Assembly: GCF_002899895.1 (NCBI RefSeq) | Contig: NZ_PPEI02000003.1 | Location: 124,001-188,000 of the forward strand | DNA: 64,000 nt | Source: Chryseobacterium oncorhynchi | GTDB taxonomy: Bacteria > Bacteroidota > Bacteroidia > Flavobacteriales > Weeksellaceae | Direction: 5' to 3' | In this document: positions 8,575-17,092 of the stretch, one piece after another | Position numbering within the stretch: the first letter of the stretch is position 1 | How the letters are laid out: each line of letters starts with the position of its first letter | The notes under the pieces: generated by a model | The model's input: only the letters and a program-made list of their open reading frames with translations | What the model was told of the DNA's origin: nothing | Database searches by the model: none | Made by a program: the position numbers and the translations under genes

Positions 8575-9324
8575 CTATTTTCTGTAGATTGTTCTTGGTT
8601 CAGCCTGAGCGCTTGGGTAAATAGTCATATCCGCAATAGTAACATGTTTTGGAGCGTTTACACAATAAGCAATGGCATCTGCAATATCCTCAGCTTTCAA
8701 TGCATCATAGCCGGCATACACATTAGCAGCCTTTTCATTATCTCCCTTGAATCTGATCAATGAGAAATCTGTCTCTACTGCTCCCGGCTGAATATTGGTC
8801 ACCTTAATTCCAAACTCGGTAAGCTCCAGTCTCATTCCTTCTGAAATAACATCTACTGCTTTTTTGCTAGCACAATACACTACTCCATTGGCGTAGGTTT
8901 GTCTTGCAGCCACAGAACTAATGTTTACAATATGACCTAAATTTTTAGTTTTCATGGATGGGATGATCATTTTGGAAACATACAACAATCCTTTTACATT
9001 CCCATCAATCATAGAATCCCAGTCATTGGTCTTTCCAGCGGAGAGAGGATCAAGTCCGTGAGCATTTCCGGCATTATTGATCAGAACATCAATATCTTTC
9101 CATTCTTCAGGAAGAGAATTGATCGCGGCTTCAACTTCCTCAAGATTCCTTACATCAAACTTTAAACTAAATATTTCGGTATGTTGAGATAACTCAGTAT
9201 CTAAAGTTTTAAGTACTTCATCTCTTCTTCCACAAATGATAATTCTATTTCCTTGTTTTGCCAAAAGCTCTGCTGTGGATTTACCTATTCCAGAAGTGGC
9301 TCCGGTGATTAATATTGTCTTCAT
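8575..9324 (-). CDS. Short-chain dehydrogenase (YdfG-like SDR)
   Basis: 249 residues. Classical SDR: TGATSGIGKS nucleotide-binding motif (about residues 7-16), NNAG (about 87), catalytic Ser in ISSVAA, Tyr and Lys in YCASK (about 151-155). The ending with PSAQAEPRTIYRK and the sequence around MTIYPSAQA resemble YdfG-type NADP-dependent 3-hydroxy acid (serine/threonine) dehydrogenases, but substrate cannot be fixed from sequence alone. It lies downstream of yraN with an 81-bp gap. Confidence 0.88.
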   Translation of the reverse strand: MKTILITGATSGIGKSTAELLAKQGNRIIICGRRDEVLKTLDTELSQHTEIFSLKFDVRNLEEVEAAINSLPEEWKDIDVLINNAGNAHGLDPLSAGKTNDWDSMIDGNVKGLLYVSKMIIPSMKTKNLGHIVNISSVAARQTYANGVVYCASKKAVDVISEGMRLELTEFGIKVTNIQPGAVETDFSLIRFKGDNEKAANVYAGYDALKAEDIADAIAYCVNAPKHVTIADMTIYPSAQAEPRTIYRK

Positions 9325-9405
9325 AAAATTGTTTATTAGATGTATGAATATAGAACTTTACTCATGGTATGACATTGCTACATTCACACATTATTTTATT
9401 GATTA

Positions 9406-9777
9406 CTAATTTGCATCCAACGCCTGAAAAGCATCGGGTATATGGTCAATAATTAAGTTTCTTTTTTCATCGGGAAGAACGGAGATAATATCAAATCTTA
9501 CTTCGCTTTGTTTTTCAGATTCTTCCAGATAATGGTTAGCTGCGGTTACAATTGATTTAATCTTCGTTTTGGTAACAGCTTCTTGAGGCAGCATAAATGC
9601 ATCAGTAGATCTGGCTTTCACTTCAACAATTACTGTTAAATCATCTTTTTCAGCAATAATATCAATCTCTGCTTTCTGAAATCTGAAGTTTCTGGCTATA
9701 ACTTTATAGCCATTTTTTTGAAGATAATCAGCAGCCATATCCTCTGCTATTTTTCCAAAGTCATTATGATCAGCCAT
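9406..9777 (-). CDS. YraN/UPF0102 family endonuclease-like protein
   Basis: 123 residues, the usual size. It shows the family pattern of an N-terminal GKIAEDMAADYLQKNGYKVIARNFR, then AEIDIIAEKDDLTVIVEVKARS (about residues 38-58), the D-(E)xK nuclease-like core of the PD-(D/E)XK fold. The cellular role of UPF0102 proteins is unproven. The gene sits between an S66 peptidase and an SDR, 41 bp from the former. Confidence 0.92.
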   Translation of the reverse strand: MADHNDFGKIAEDMAADYLQKNGYKVIARNFRFQKAEIDIIAEKDDLTVIVEVKARSTDAFMLPQEAVTKTKIKSIVTAANHYLEESEKQSEVRFDIISVLPDEKRNLIIDHIPDAFQALDAN

Positions 9778-9818
9778 ATCTTTTGTTTGAGTATATCAGA
9801 GTGGGAGAGTGCTAATAT

Positions 9819-10748
9819 TTAAAATTCAATCTTTACCTTAGTATCAACTTTCATCTTAACTTTTCCTCCGATAATAAGAGGTCTGTTGTCCTTTATGTGA
9901 CCATTTGGGAATGCGAATACTACAGGGAATTTATATTTTGAAATTCTCTCGGAGATCAGTTTATAGGCAAATTCGTCAAAGCTTTCTTCATAGCTTTTGT
10001 TCTCTTTTTCGTCACCCATATTGGTCATTCCACCGATAATAAGTCCTTTGATTTTATTAAAGACACCCACCAGCTCCAAGCTCATGATCATACGATCCAG
10101 CGCATAAAAGTTTTCTCCGATATCTTCAATGAACAGAATCTTATCTTTAAAGTCAAAGGAATATTTGGTTCCTAAAAGGGCGTAGATCAGGGCTAAATTT
10201 CCTCCAACCAATTCTCCCTCAATATTGCCTTTTATATTTAATTGATGAGATTTTAGGCTATAATTAGGCATTTTACCCTTTAAAATATCAAAAATTAAAT
10301 TGTAGCTTTCTTCAGTAACTCCGAAGCTTGATGTTTTAATGGTTTGTCCGTGAATGGAAGCAAAACCTTTTTTCAATAGATAACTTTGGATAACTGTATT
10401 ATCGGAATAACCGATATACCATTTTGGATTTTCTGTAAAGTTTTTCAACTTCAGATGCTGAATGAGATGCTGACATCCATAGCCACCTCTGGAAGCCCAT
10501 ATCGCTCCAATTTCCTTATCATTTAATGCCCAATTGATATCTTTTATTCTTTCCTTTTCTGTTCCTGCATAATTGTAGCCGTTGGCAAACTTTGTGTAAA
10601 GATGTTCTCCTAAAACGGGTTCAAATCCTTTACTTTTAATCAATCTTATACCCTTTTCGAGTTGAGTGGTATCTACGGCTCCGGCAGGGGAGATAACAGC
10701 TATTTTTGCCCCTTTTTTAAGAGGTTTTGGAAAGACTATTTTTTTCAT
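9819..10748 (-). CDS. LD-carboxypeptidase (peptidase family S66)
   Basis: 309 residues. S66 hallmarks are an N-terminal AVISPAG, WASRGGYGCQHL (about residue 84), the nucleophile serine in YIGYSDNT (about 113-120), and a Glu-containing GGNLALIYALLGTKYSFDFKDKILFIEDIGE segment. Family members cut the L,D-peptide bond of tetrapeptide stems in peptidoglycan recycling (LdcA-like) or microcin C7 self-immunity peptides (MccF). Cytoplasmic: no signal peptide. It overlaps the upstream LysE-type gene by 4 bp, so they are translationally coupled. Confidence 0.9.
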   Translation of the reverse strand: MKKIVFPKPLKKGAKIAVISPAGAVDTTQLEKGIRLIKSKGFEPVLGEHLYTKFANGYNYAGTEKERIKDINWALNDKEIGAIWASRGGYGCQHLIQHLKLKNFTENPKWYIGYSDNTVIQSYLLKKGFASIHGQTIKTSSFGVTEESYNLIFDILKGKMPNYSLKSHQLNIKGNIEGELVGGNLALIYALLGTKYSFDFKDKILFIEDIGENFYALDRMIMSLELVGVFNKIKGLIIGGMTNMGDEKENKSYEESFDEFAYKLISERISKYKFPVVFAFPNGHIKDNRPLIIGGKVKMKVDTKVKIEF

Positions 10749-11431
10749 TTTGTTTTTTGATATTTTACTTCTTTTTTCTCTGCTTCCTCAAGTTGTCTTT
10801 CAAACTGATTAAACTTCTTGAAGCTCTGTAAAAAGATAAAGAAACTGAATATAATAAGAATACAGCCAACAACTCTTCTGATCTGGTTGGCCAGTTTTTG
10901 TGTCAATTTATCGTGAAATTGTTTAGCAAGAAATATTTTAGCGAGATCAATAGAAAGATAGGTCGCAAGTACTATTCCTATGTATAAAATAAAACTGCTG
11001 GTGTCCGGGTATTGATTCCTTACGGAAATTACCGTTACCAGCCAGAAAAGGATAACTCCAACATTTAAAAGATTAAAGAAAAAACCATTAAAAAAGGTCT
11101 TAAAATAGTTTTGACCAATGATTCTTTCTTCACCAGGCATATGCATTTTGGTCTTAGTAACCAGCATCACAATCCCGTAAATAAAAATAAGGATAGATGT
11201 AATCCTATAGAATCCGGGATGCTTGTCAATTAAAGTTACAATATCCGTACTGGCATAATATGCAGCCACAATACATAATAAATCTGCAGTGATAACACCA
11301 AGATCCAATGATAAGGCATGCTTTGGGCCTCTTGAGAAGCTGGTTTCTATTAACAGGAAGAAAATAGGTCCTATAAAAACCAGACTCAGCATGAATCCTA
11401 ATATGACGGCAGATAGTACAAGTTCAAGCAT
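10745..11431 (-). CDS. LysE/RhtB-family translocator
   Basis: 228 residues, six predicted membrane segments. The first is near residues 5-28 (SAVILGFMLSLVFIGPIFFLLIETSFSRGPKHALSLDLGVITADLLC), which contains the LysE-family pattern of GP followed by a GxxxA...G region. The C-terminus is a charged tail (EEAEKKEVKYQKTK). LysE proteins export amino acids or small solutes; the substrate is not visible. It is the first gene of the operon with the S66 peptidase, and its start at 11431 is the only in-frame ATG before the first membrane helix. Confidence 0.85.
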   Translation of the reverse strand: MLELVLSAVILGFMLSLVFIGPIFFLLIETSFSRGPKHALSLDLGVITADLLCIVAAYYASTDIVTLIDKHPGFYRITSILIFIYGIVMLVTKTKMHMPGEERIIGQNYFKTFFNGFFFNLLNVGVILFWLVTVISVRNQYPDTSSFILYIGIVLATYLSIDLAKIFLAKQFHDKLTQKLANQIRRVVGCILIIFSFFIFLQSFKKFNQFERQLEEAEKKEVKYQKTK

Positions 11432-11653
11432 TTAATATATTTTAAAATGAAAAAAATTCATTCCGTTTTATACAAAGTTATACTTTATGATTTAATTATT
11501 CAATAAAGTTGTGATATATCAATTGTATTTGACACGAGTTGGGAAAAAGATTTTTCCAAGAAAATAAGCTGTAGATGGGAAGTAGGGAAGTCCCAAAAGT
11601 ATGAACAAGCAACTAAAACTCACTTTTATGATTTTTAATAGGTCTTAAAAATA

Positions 11654-11686
11654 AAAGAGATCATTCCTATAAGGAACAATCTCTTT
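11654..11686 (-). terminator. Terminator of rnr
   Basis: Hairpin with AAAGAGAT / ATCTCTTT outer arms and an inner ATTCC / GGAA pairing, 27 bp past the rnr stop codon. On the minus strand it is followed by a run of T (TTTTATTTTT). Confidence 0.75.
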
Positions 11687-11712
11687 TTATTGTTATATCT
11701 TGATTATTGATG

Positions 11713-13866
11713 TTAGTTAACCACCTTAAAGTCTAATTGTTTTTGAATCAAATTAGCCTTTACAACCTTAATCTGAACCTGATCTCCTAATTGATACCTA
11801 TTTCCGTGTCTGTTTCCGTATACAGCATGAGTTTTTGCATCATACGTATAGGAATCATCCACTAAGTCTCTTAATTTGATCAAACCTTCAGCACCATTTT
11901 CAGGAATTTCTACCCAGAATCCAAATTCAGCAACCCCGGAAATTACTCCTGTGAAAGTTTCACCAAGGTGTTTTTCCATAAATTTAACCTGCATATACTT
12001 AATAGAATCTCTCTCAGCATCTGCTGCCAGTCTTTCCATAGCACTGCAATGCTTTGCTTTTTCTTCCAATTCAGGTTTAGCCGGAGATTTTCCTCCGTCC
12101 AGATAATGCTGAAGAAGACGGTGGGCCAATAAATCCGGATAACGACGGATAGGAGAGGTGAAGTGGCTATAGTACTCAAAACCTAAACCATAGTGGCCTA
12201 TTGGTTCTGTAGAATACACTGCTTTACTCATACTTCTCATCGCCAGTGTTTCAATCATGTTTTCTTCGCCTTTTCCTTTTACATCATGAAGAAGTTTATT
12301 CAAAGATTCTGCAACTTTCTTGGTATTGGCAAGGTCCATTTTATATCCGAATGTGGAAACAAAGTCTCTTAAAGCTTCCAGTTTTGCCGGATCCGGATCA
12401 TCGTGAACCCTGTAAATAAAGGTATTATTAGTAATCTCCTTTTTCTTTGTTAAGGATACAAACTCAGATACTTTTTTATTCGCTAAAAGCATAAATTCCT
12501 CGATCAGGTGATTGGAATCCTTGCTTATTTTAAAGTAAACCCCGATGGGTTCATTATTTTCATCCAGATTGAATCTTACTTCGCTTCTGTCAAATGTAAT
12601 TGCGCCTCTTCTGATACGTTCATTACGCATGATCTTAGCAAGTTTATCAAGGGTATTGATTTCTTCAGCCAGATCTCCTTCACCAGTTTCAATACGCTCC
12701 TGAGCTTCCTCATAAGTAAATCTTCTGTCGGAATGAATCACTGTTCTTCCAAACCATTGTTTTTGGATTTCAGCCTCATCATTCAATTCAAAAACGGCAG
12801 AGAATGTATATTTATCTTCGTTTGGACGAAGAGAACAAACATCATTACTCAATACTTCCGGTAGCATCGGAACAACCCTATCTACAAGGTAAACTGAAGT
12901 AGCTCTCTTATATGCTTCATCATCCAAGATCGTTCCCGGAACCACATAATGAGATACATCGGCAATGTGAACACCAATTTCCCAGTTTCCGTTTTCTAGT
13001 TTTCTCATGGATAGGGCATCATCAAAGTCCTTCGCATCCTTAGGGTCAATAGTAAATGTGCATATATCACGCATATCCCAACGTTTTGCCACTTCTTCAT
13101 CAGTAATGCTTCTGTCAATCTTATCTGCATCAACCTCTACTTCTTTTGGGAATTCATATGGCAAACCATATTCGGCAAGGATAGAATGGATTTCAGTTTC
13201 ATGTTCTCCCGGAGCACCTAGTACTTGTAGAATTTCACCTTCAGGATTTTTATCTCCGGGTCTCCATTCCGTCATTTTTACAATTACCTTGTCTCCATCT
13301 TCAACATTATTGAATTTATCTTTCGGAATAAAAATATCTGTATTGATAGATTTTTTATCACAAACTACAAACCCGAAATCCTTGTGAGCAACCTTTTGAA
13401 AAGTTCCTACAAACTCTGTTCTTGTTCTTTCCAAAACTTCCAAAACAGAGCCTTCCAATTTCTTTCCTTTATAATGATAAGTTATAATAAGAACCTTATC
13501 TCCCTGTAAAGCATCCTTTACATTTTTAGCGTGAATGAAGACATCATTTTCCACCCCTTCCACACTTACGTAAGCATTTCCGCTTTGGTTGAAATCAATA
13601 ATTCCAGTTAATGTTCCTGCAATTTTCATATTCACGATGTACTTTCCTTTTTCTACTTCCTGGATTTTTTCAGACCCCTGAAGTTTATGCAAAGCCTGGA
13701 TCACAAGTTCTCTTTGTCTTGGATTCTTGTATTCTATTCCGTCCGAAATCTGCTTATAATTATAAATTTTTGATGCATTTGCATTCATGAAACGTAGGAT
13801 CAATCTTCCGATTTCCATGAGTTTCAAATCATTTTTATGACTTATATATTTTCTTTTTTTTGACAT
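11713..13866 (-). CDS. rnr: Ribonuclease R
   Basis: 717 residues. N-terminal cold-shock-like OB folds (about 70-220), then the RNB catalytic domain with the four-aspartate motif in TIDPKDAKDFDDALS (about residues 272-286), HIADVSHYV, and RRYPDLLAHRLL, and a C-terminal S1 domain (TGVISGVAEFGFWVEI, about 630 onward). RNase R is a 3'-5' processive exoribonuclease acting on structured RNA and in trans-translation. The lysine-rich start (MSKKRKYISHKND) is normal for Bacteroidetes. Monocistronic, with its own terminator. Confidence 0.95.
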   Translation of the reverse strand: MSKKRKYISHKNDLKLMEIGRLILRFMNANASKIYNYKQISDGIEYKNPRQRELVIQALHKLQGSEKIQEVEKGKYIVNMKIAGTLTGIIDFNQSGNAYVSVEGVENDVFIHAKNVKDALQGDKVLIITYHYKGKKLEGSVLEVLERTRTEFVGTFQKVAHKDFGFVVCDKKSINTDIFIPKDKFNNVEDGDKVIVKMTEWRPGDKNPEGEILQVLGAPGEHETEIHSILAEYGLPYEFPKEVEVDADKIDRSITDEEVAKRWDMRDICTFTIDPKDAKDFDDALSMRKLENGNWEIGVHIADVSHYVVPGTILDDEAYKRATSVYLVDRVVPMLPEVLSNDVCSLRPNEDKYTFSAVFELNDEAEIQKQWFGRTVIHSDRRFTYEEAQERIETGEGDLAEEINTLDKLAKIMRNERIRRGAITFDRSEVRFNLDENNEPIGVYFKISKDSNHLIEEFMLLANKKVSEFVSLTKKKEITNNTFIYRVHDDPDPAKLEALRDFVSTFGYKMDLANTKKVAESLNKLLHDVKGKGEENMIETLAMRSMSKAVYSTEPIGHYGLGFEYYSHFTSPIRRYPDLLAHRLLQHYLDGGKSPAKPELEEKAKHCSAMERLAADAERDSIKYMQVKFMEKHLGETFTGVISGVAEFGFWVEIPENGAEGLIKLRDLVDDSYTYDAKTHAVYGNRHGNRYQLGDQVQIKVVKANLIQKQLDFKVVN

Positions 13867-14463
13867 TTAATTTTCTTTTTTAATTCGTTTTTTACTTCCT
13901 CCCTAAGTCAGAAGCCAATCTTTTTTAAAGATTGAATTTAATATGAGATAAGTTACCATCTCTATTGGTAAACATTTCAATTACCTTCTTTCATTGATTA
14001 TAAATCATGGTCATATTCTGATCGAATATAAGTATTATCAATGGTAACTTTTCAATATTCTATTCTTTACTTAATATATAACATTTTCATATTTCAAATT
14101 CATCCATTCGGGTGAGCTTTGTTTTGAAAATGATTCTACACTTTTTTAAGAATTCTTCACTATTATTTCATAAGCCTGGAAACAGCAAGCCACAAAAAAC
14201 AATACTACAGATATTCTTTTTTTCATCAAACCTTAATGTTTAATTCAACCTTATTTTTCTAAATCTACTTAATAACGGAAGCTTTAGTTTTGTATAAATT
14301 TAATACAAATATCGAGAAGAAAGGAGAAAAACCTTCTATTTAATATGTTTTAATATTATAAAGGTTCTGGAAGAAGAATAGAATATAACTTCTATTGAAC
14401 ACTGCAAATGTACGAATAAAAAATAAATAAGGCTTGTAATTTGAATTACAAGCCTTAGTATAT
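13867..14463. other. 597-bp intergenic region with a short signal-peptide ORF
   Basis: Very AT-rich stretch between rnr and rpiB. It contains a stem-loop at about 13918-13936 (CAATCTTT / AAAGATTG), the short minus-strand ORF 14146-14226 with a signal-peptide start, and a perfect dyad TTTGTAT-N7-ATACAAA at 14289-14309 upstream of that ORF. I see no other coding sequence. Confidence 0.5.
14146..14226 (-). pseudogene. Short signal-peptide ORF, possible gene remnant
   Basis: A 26-codon ORF starting at the ATG at 14226 encodes MKKRISVVLFFVACCFQA and a few more residues: a convincing signal-peptide or lipoprotein start that then stops. After this stop codon the same frame continues for another 24 codons (ending near 14071) before a second stop. 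This suggests either a tiny secreted peptide or the decayed start of a secreted protein gene. No homolog was recognised. Confidence 0.3.
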
Positions 14464-14898
14464 TTAGCAAACAGCAATCTTATCAACCCTGTTTTGGTGT
14501 CTTCCACCTTCGAAATCTGTAGAAAGAAATTTATCTACAATTTCAATTGCTAGTTCCTTTGATATAAACCTTGCCGGCATGGAAATCATATTCGCATCAT
14601 TATGCAGTCTTGCCAATGTTGCAATCTCCGGCATCCAGCAAAGTGCGCATCTAATCTTCTGATGTTTGTTCGCAGTGATCTGAACGCCATTTCCGCTTCC
14701 ACAGATCAAAATTCCCAGCTCATTTTCTCCGTTTTCCACAGAGGTTGCAGCAGGGTGAACAAAGTCTGGATAATCCACACTGTTTGTGGAAAACGTTCCA
14801 AAATCTTGAACTTCAAACTGTTCTGAAAGGTAGTTCTTAACAATCTCCTTATATTCATAGCCTGCATGGTCCGCTGCGATAGCAATTTTTCTTTTCAT
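14464..14898 (-). CDS. rpiB: Ribose-5-phosphate isomerase B
   Basis: 144 residues, full length for RpiB/LacAB. The N-terminus IAIAADHAGYEYKEIVKNYL holds the substrate-binding Asp-His; CGSGNGVQITANK (about residues 66-78) contains the catalytic cysteine and anion-binding loop; HNDANMISMPAR follows. It interconverts ribose 5-phosphate and ribulose 5-phosphate in the pentose phosphate pathway. It stands alone on the minus strand beside the DnaA-box-rich gap, with a TAnnTTTG element at 14937-14944. Confidence 0.94.
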   Translation of the reverse strand: MKRKIAIAADHAGYEYKEIVKNYLSEQFEVQDFGTFSTNSVDYPDFVHPAATSVENGENELGILICGSGNGVQITANKHQKIRCALCWMPEIATLARLHNDANMISMPARFISKELAIEIVDKFLSTDFEGGRHQNRVDKIAVC

Positions 14899-14936
14899 AA
14901 TACTCTTATTAAGCTTTTTTAGATTTTATTTCCTTA

Positions 14937-14944
14937 CAAAGGTA
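14937..14944 (-). promoter_or_regulatory. -7 element for rpiB
   Basis: Minus-strand TACCTTTG, a perfect TAnnTTTG match, 38 bp upstream of the rpiB ATG. No convincing -33 TTG at standard spacing. Confidence 0.45.
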
Positions 14945-14979
14945 AGAATAATAACAATTCGTGTTAGTAAACCGTGAGT

Positions 14980-15300
14980 TAATTGTGAAAAGGTATGTTA
15001 ATAACTGTGGAAAACTTTTTTCAACTTTCTATTTTTAAAGATAAATTTATTTCGTAATAGAAAATCCTTCCGAAAGTTTTCACCACAACTTTCCAGATCT
15101 TTTCTCAAGCTATCCCCAGATTTCTCCATAATAAAATAACTAATAATGATTTCTTGGCAAAGTTATCAACAATTGTGAATAAGTGTCTGAATATGCAGGT
15201 TTACAGTTATTTATATTGTGAGTTAAATATGAATTGAGTACCAGTTGAGTATTATCAATTTTTAGCTAAAAACTTATCCCCGATACTAACAATATACAAC
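14980..15300. other. Candidate chromosomal replication origin (oriC)
   Basis: Non-coding AT-rich region with clustered DnaA-box-like 9-mers (consensus TTATNCACA on either strand). TGTGAATAA at 15174-15182 is a perfect reverse match, TTATCAACA at 15163-15171 has one mismatch and faces it 2 bp away, TGTTAATAA at 14996-15004 and TGTGGAAAA at 15006-15014 have one mismatch each, and weaker matches lie at 14984-14992, 15110-15118 and 15274-15282. Two perfect parS sites lie 5-7 kb away, and mnmG (gidA), often close to bacterial origins, lies between them. dnaA itself is not in the window. Without a GC-skew plot the call remains a candidate. Confidence 0.55.
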
Positions 15301-15401
15301 AACAACTACATTATTCTTTTTTTTAAAGAGAGAAGAAATGTTGATTAATGGGTGATTGGGTTCTGGGAAAGTTTTTGAAAACTTTTATTTTAATCAATCT
15401 G

Positions 15402-15428
15402 TTGAAAAAGTTTAAAACCTTACATTTG
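15402..15428 (+). promoter_or_regulatory. Promoter of pgk
   Basis: TTG at 15402-15404 and TACATTTG at 15421-15428 (perfect TAnnTTTG) with a 16-bp gap, close to the Bacteroidetes -33/-7 layout. It predicts a transcript starting near 15435 with a leader of about 110 bases that can fold (see leader entry). Confidence 0.6.
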
Positions 15429-15454
15429 TGAAACGAAAAATCAAAGAAATGAAT

Positions 15455-15530
15455 GGAATTGCCTCTGGCGAAATTTGCTGAAAAGCCATTAGAGCTGGAT
15501 TAGCTGTTCCGAGGTGATCTCAGAAAAAAA
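15455..15530 (+). promoter_or_regulatory. Structured 5' leader of pgk
   Basis: This part of the pgk leader is clearly more GC-rich than the surrounding gap. It contains successive short inverted repeats: CTCTGGC/GCC..AGAG, AGCT-N5-AGCT and GAG-N5-CTC. The fold is read by eye and matches no riboswitch family that I recognise. Confidence 0.3.
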
Positions 15531-15547
15531 TAAATCTAAATATAAAA

Positions 15548-16738
15548 ATGAAAACAATTAACGACTTCAATTTTAAAGATAAGAAAGCTCTTGTAAGAGT
15601 TGATTTCAATGTTCCACAGGATGACCAACTGAAGGTGACGGACAATACCAGAATTGTTGCAGTGAAACCAACAGTAGAGAAAATCCTTAAAGATGGCGGA
15701 TCTGTTATCCTAATGACACACCTTGGAAGACCGAAAGGAGAGGTTAAGGATGAGTTTTCTCTAAAACATATCTTAGGAGAAGTTTCTAGTGTTCTTGGCC
15801 AGGAAGTGAAGTTCGTTGATGAGTGTATTGGAGAAAAGGCAGAAAAAGCAGCTTCTGAGCTTAAGCCGGGTGAAATTTTATTATTAGAGAATGTACGTTT
15901 TCACAATGAAGAGGAGAAAGGAGATGAAGGTTTTGCTGAACAACTTTCCAAGCTTGGGGATGCTTTTGTAAACGATGCTTTTGGAACGGCACACAGAGCT
16001 CACGCTTCAACTGCTGTAATCGCTAAATTCTTTAATTCAACTAGGTTTTTCGGTTTATTAATGGCTAAAGAACTTCAAGCAATCGATAAAGTTTTGAAAA
16101 GTGGTGAGAAACCTATCACTGCAATCTTAGGTGGATCTAAGGTTTCAACTAAGATTACCATTATAGAAAACATTCTTCCGGCTGTAGATAATTTGATTAT
16201 TGGAGGCGGAATGGCTTTCACATTTATTAAGGCACTTGGAGGTAAAATTGGAAATTCATTAGTAGAAGAGGATAAAATTCCTTTAGCTCTTGAAATCTTA
16301 GGTAAAGCAAAAGAACATAAAGTTAAGATTTATCTTCCTTCTGATGCTATCATCGCTGAAAGTTTCAGTAATGATGTTGAAAGAAAAGAAGCAGATATTT
16401 ATGCAATTCCTGAAGGATGGATGGGATTGGATGCTGGTCACAAATCAAGAGATCAGTTTAATGATGTATTATTAAATTCAAGAACAATTCTTTGGAATGG
16501 TCCAATCGGAGTTTTTGAAATGTCACATTTTGCCGGAGGAACTGTTGCTCTTGGCGAGAGCATTGCTGAAGCAACAAGATTAGGTGCTTTCTCTTTAGTT
16601 GGAGGAGGAGACAGTGTTGCATTCGTTAAGCAATTTGGATATGCTGATAAAGTAAGTTATGTTTCTACCGGAGGTGGAGCAATGCTTGAAAGTCTTGAAG
16701 GACTTGAGCTTCCTGGGGTAGCTGCTATCAACAATTAA
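15548..16738 (+). CDS. pgk: Phosphoglycerate kinase
   Basis: 396 residues, full length. The N-terminal substrate domain has VRVDFNVPQD (about 17-26) and LMTHLGRPKGE (about 56-66); the hinge and nucleotide domain have LGGSKVSTKI (about 196-205), GGGMAFTF and the C-terminal GGGDSVAF. It converts 1,3-bisphosphoglycerate and ADP to 3-phosphoglycerate and ATP. Monocistronic with its own promoter, a long structured leader and a strong terminator. Confidence 0.97.
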   Translation: MKTINDFNFKDKKALVRVDFNVPQDDQLKVTDNTRIVAVKPTVEKILKDGGSVILMTHLGRPKGEVKDEFSLKHILGEVSSVLGQEVKFVDECIGEKAEKAASELKPGEILLLENVRFHNEEEKGDEGFAEQLSKLGDAFVNDAFGTAHRAHASTAVIAKFFNSTRFFGLLMAKELQAIDKVLKSGEKPITAILGGSKVSTKITIIENILPAVDNLIIGGGMAFTFIKALGGKIGNSLVEEDKIPLALEILGKAKEHKVKIYLPSDAIIAESFSNDVERKEADIYAIPEGWMGLDAGHKSRDQFNDVLLNSRTILWNGPIGVFEMSHFAGGTVALGESIAEATRLGAFSLVGGGDSVAFVKQFGYADKVSYVSTGGGAMLESLEGLELPGVAAINN

Positions 16739-16761
16739 TAAGAAATAAGTATCTATATTTT

Positions 16762-16794
16762 AAAGCCTGCTAATTATATTAGCAGGCTTTTTTG
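16762..16794 (+). terminator. Terminator of pgk
   Basis: Perfect hairpin with 12-bp arms (AAAGCCTGCTAA / TTAGCAGGCTTT), a 5-base loop and a following T-run. The rest of the gap up to 17037 has no gene; two copies of the string AGTTATACT occur near 16862 and 16898, of unknown meaning. Confidence 0.85.
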
Positions 16795-17037
16795 TGTTTG
16801 AAATTCTATTGATAAATCCTGAATTGATCGTGGTTTCTATTACTTTTAGATATAACCTTAAGTTATACTAAATATACTTGATTCATTGATAGAAAGTTAT
16901 ACTATAACAAGCTTCTTAGATCAATAAATGATTATTTAAATTTCAGATTTTGATTAGAACACTAATTATTTTAAGAATAGAAATGAAATCTTTTTTTATT
17001 TAAAAGGCTTTGTTTTTCTTTCTGAATATTTTTTTAT

Positions 17038-17072
17038 ACGTCAAGTTTTGACGTTACCAGGAAATACATTTG
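17038..17072 (+). promoter_or_regulatory. Promoter with overlapping dyad upstream of the beta-helix gene
   Basis: TTTG at 17047-17050 and TACATTTG at 17065-17072 form a candidate -33/-7 pair with a slightly short 14-bp gap. A perfect dyad ACGTCAA-GTT-TTGACGT (17038-17054) covers the -33 element, which is where a repressor operator would lie. The start codon follows 20 bp after the -7 element, so the leader is about 14 bases. Confidence 0.5.
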
Positions 17073-17092
17073 CAATACCAAATTAGAATATT

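Noticed and set aside
14103-14113. TCCATTCGGGT resembling one LytTR repeat
   Set aside because: No second repeat at 21 bp on either side and no promoter at the right distance; a single hit in AT-rich DNA is likely chance.
15548-16738. Any CRISPR, toxin-antitoxin or restriction system in the window
   Set aside because: I looked for repeated spacer arrays and typical nuclease, methylase or toxin pairs throughout and found none.
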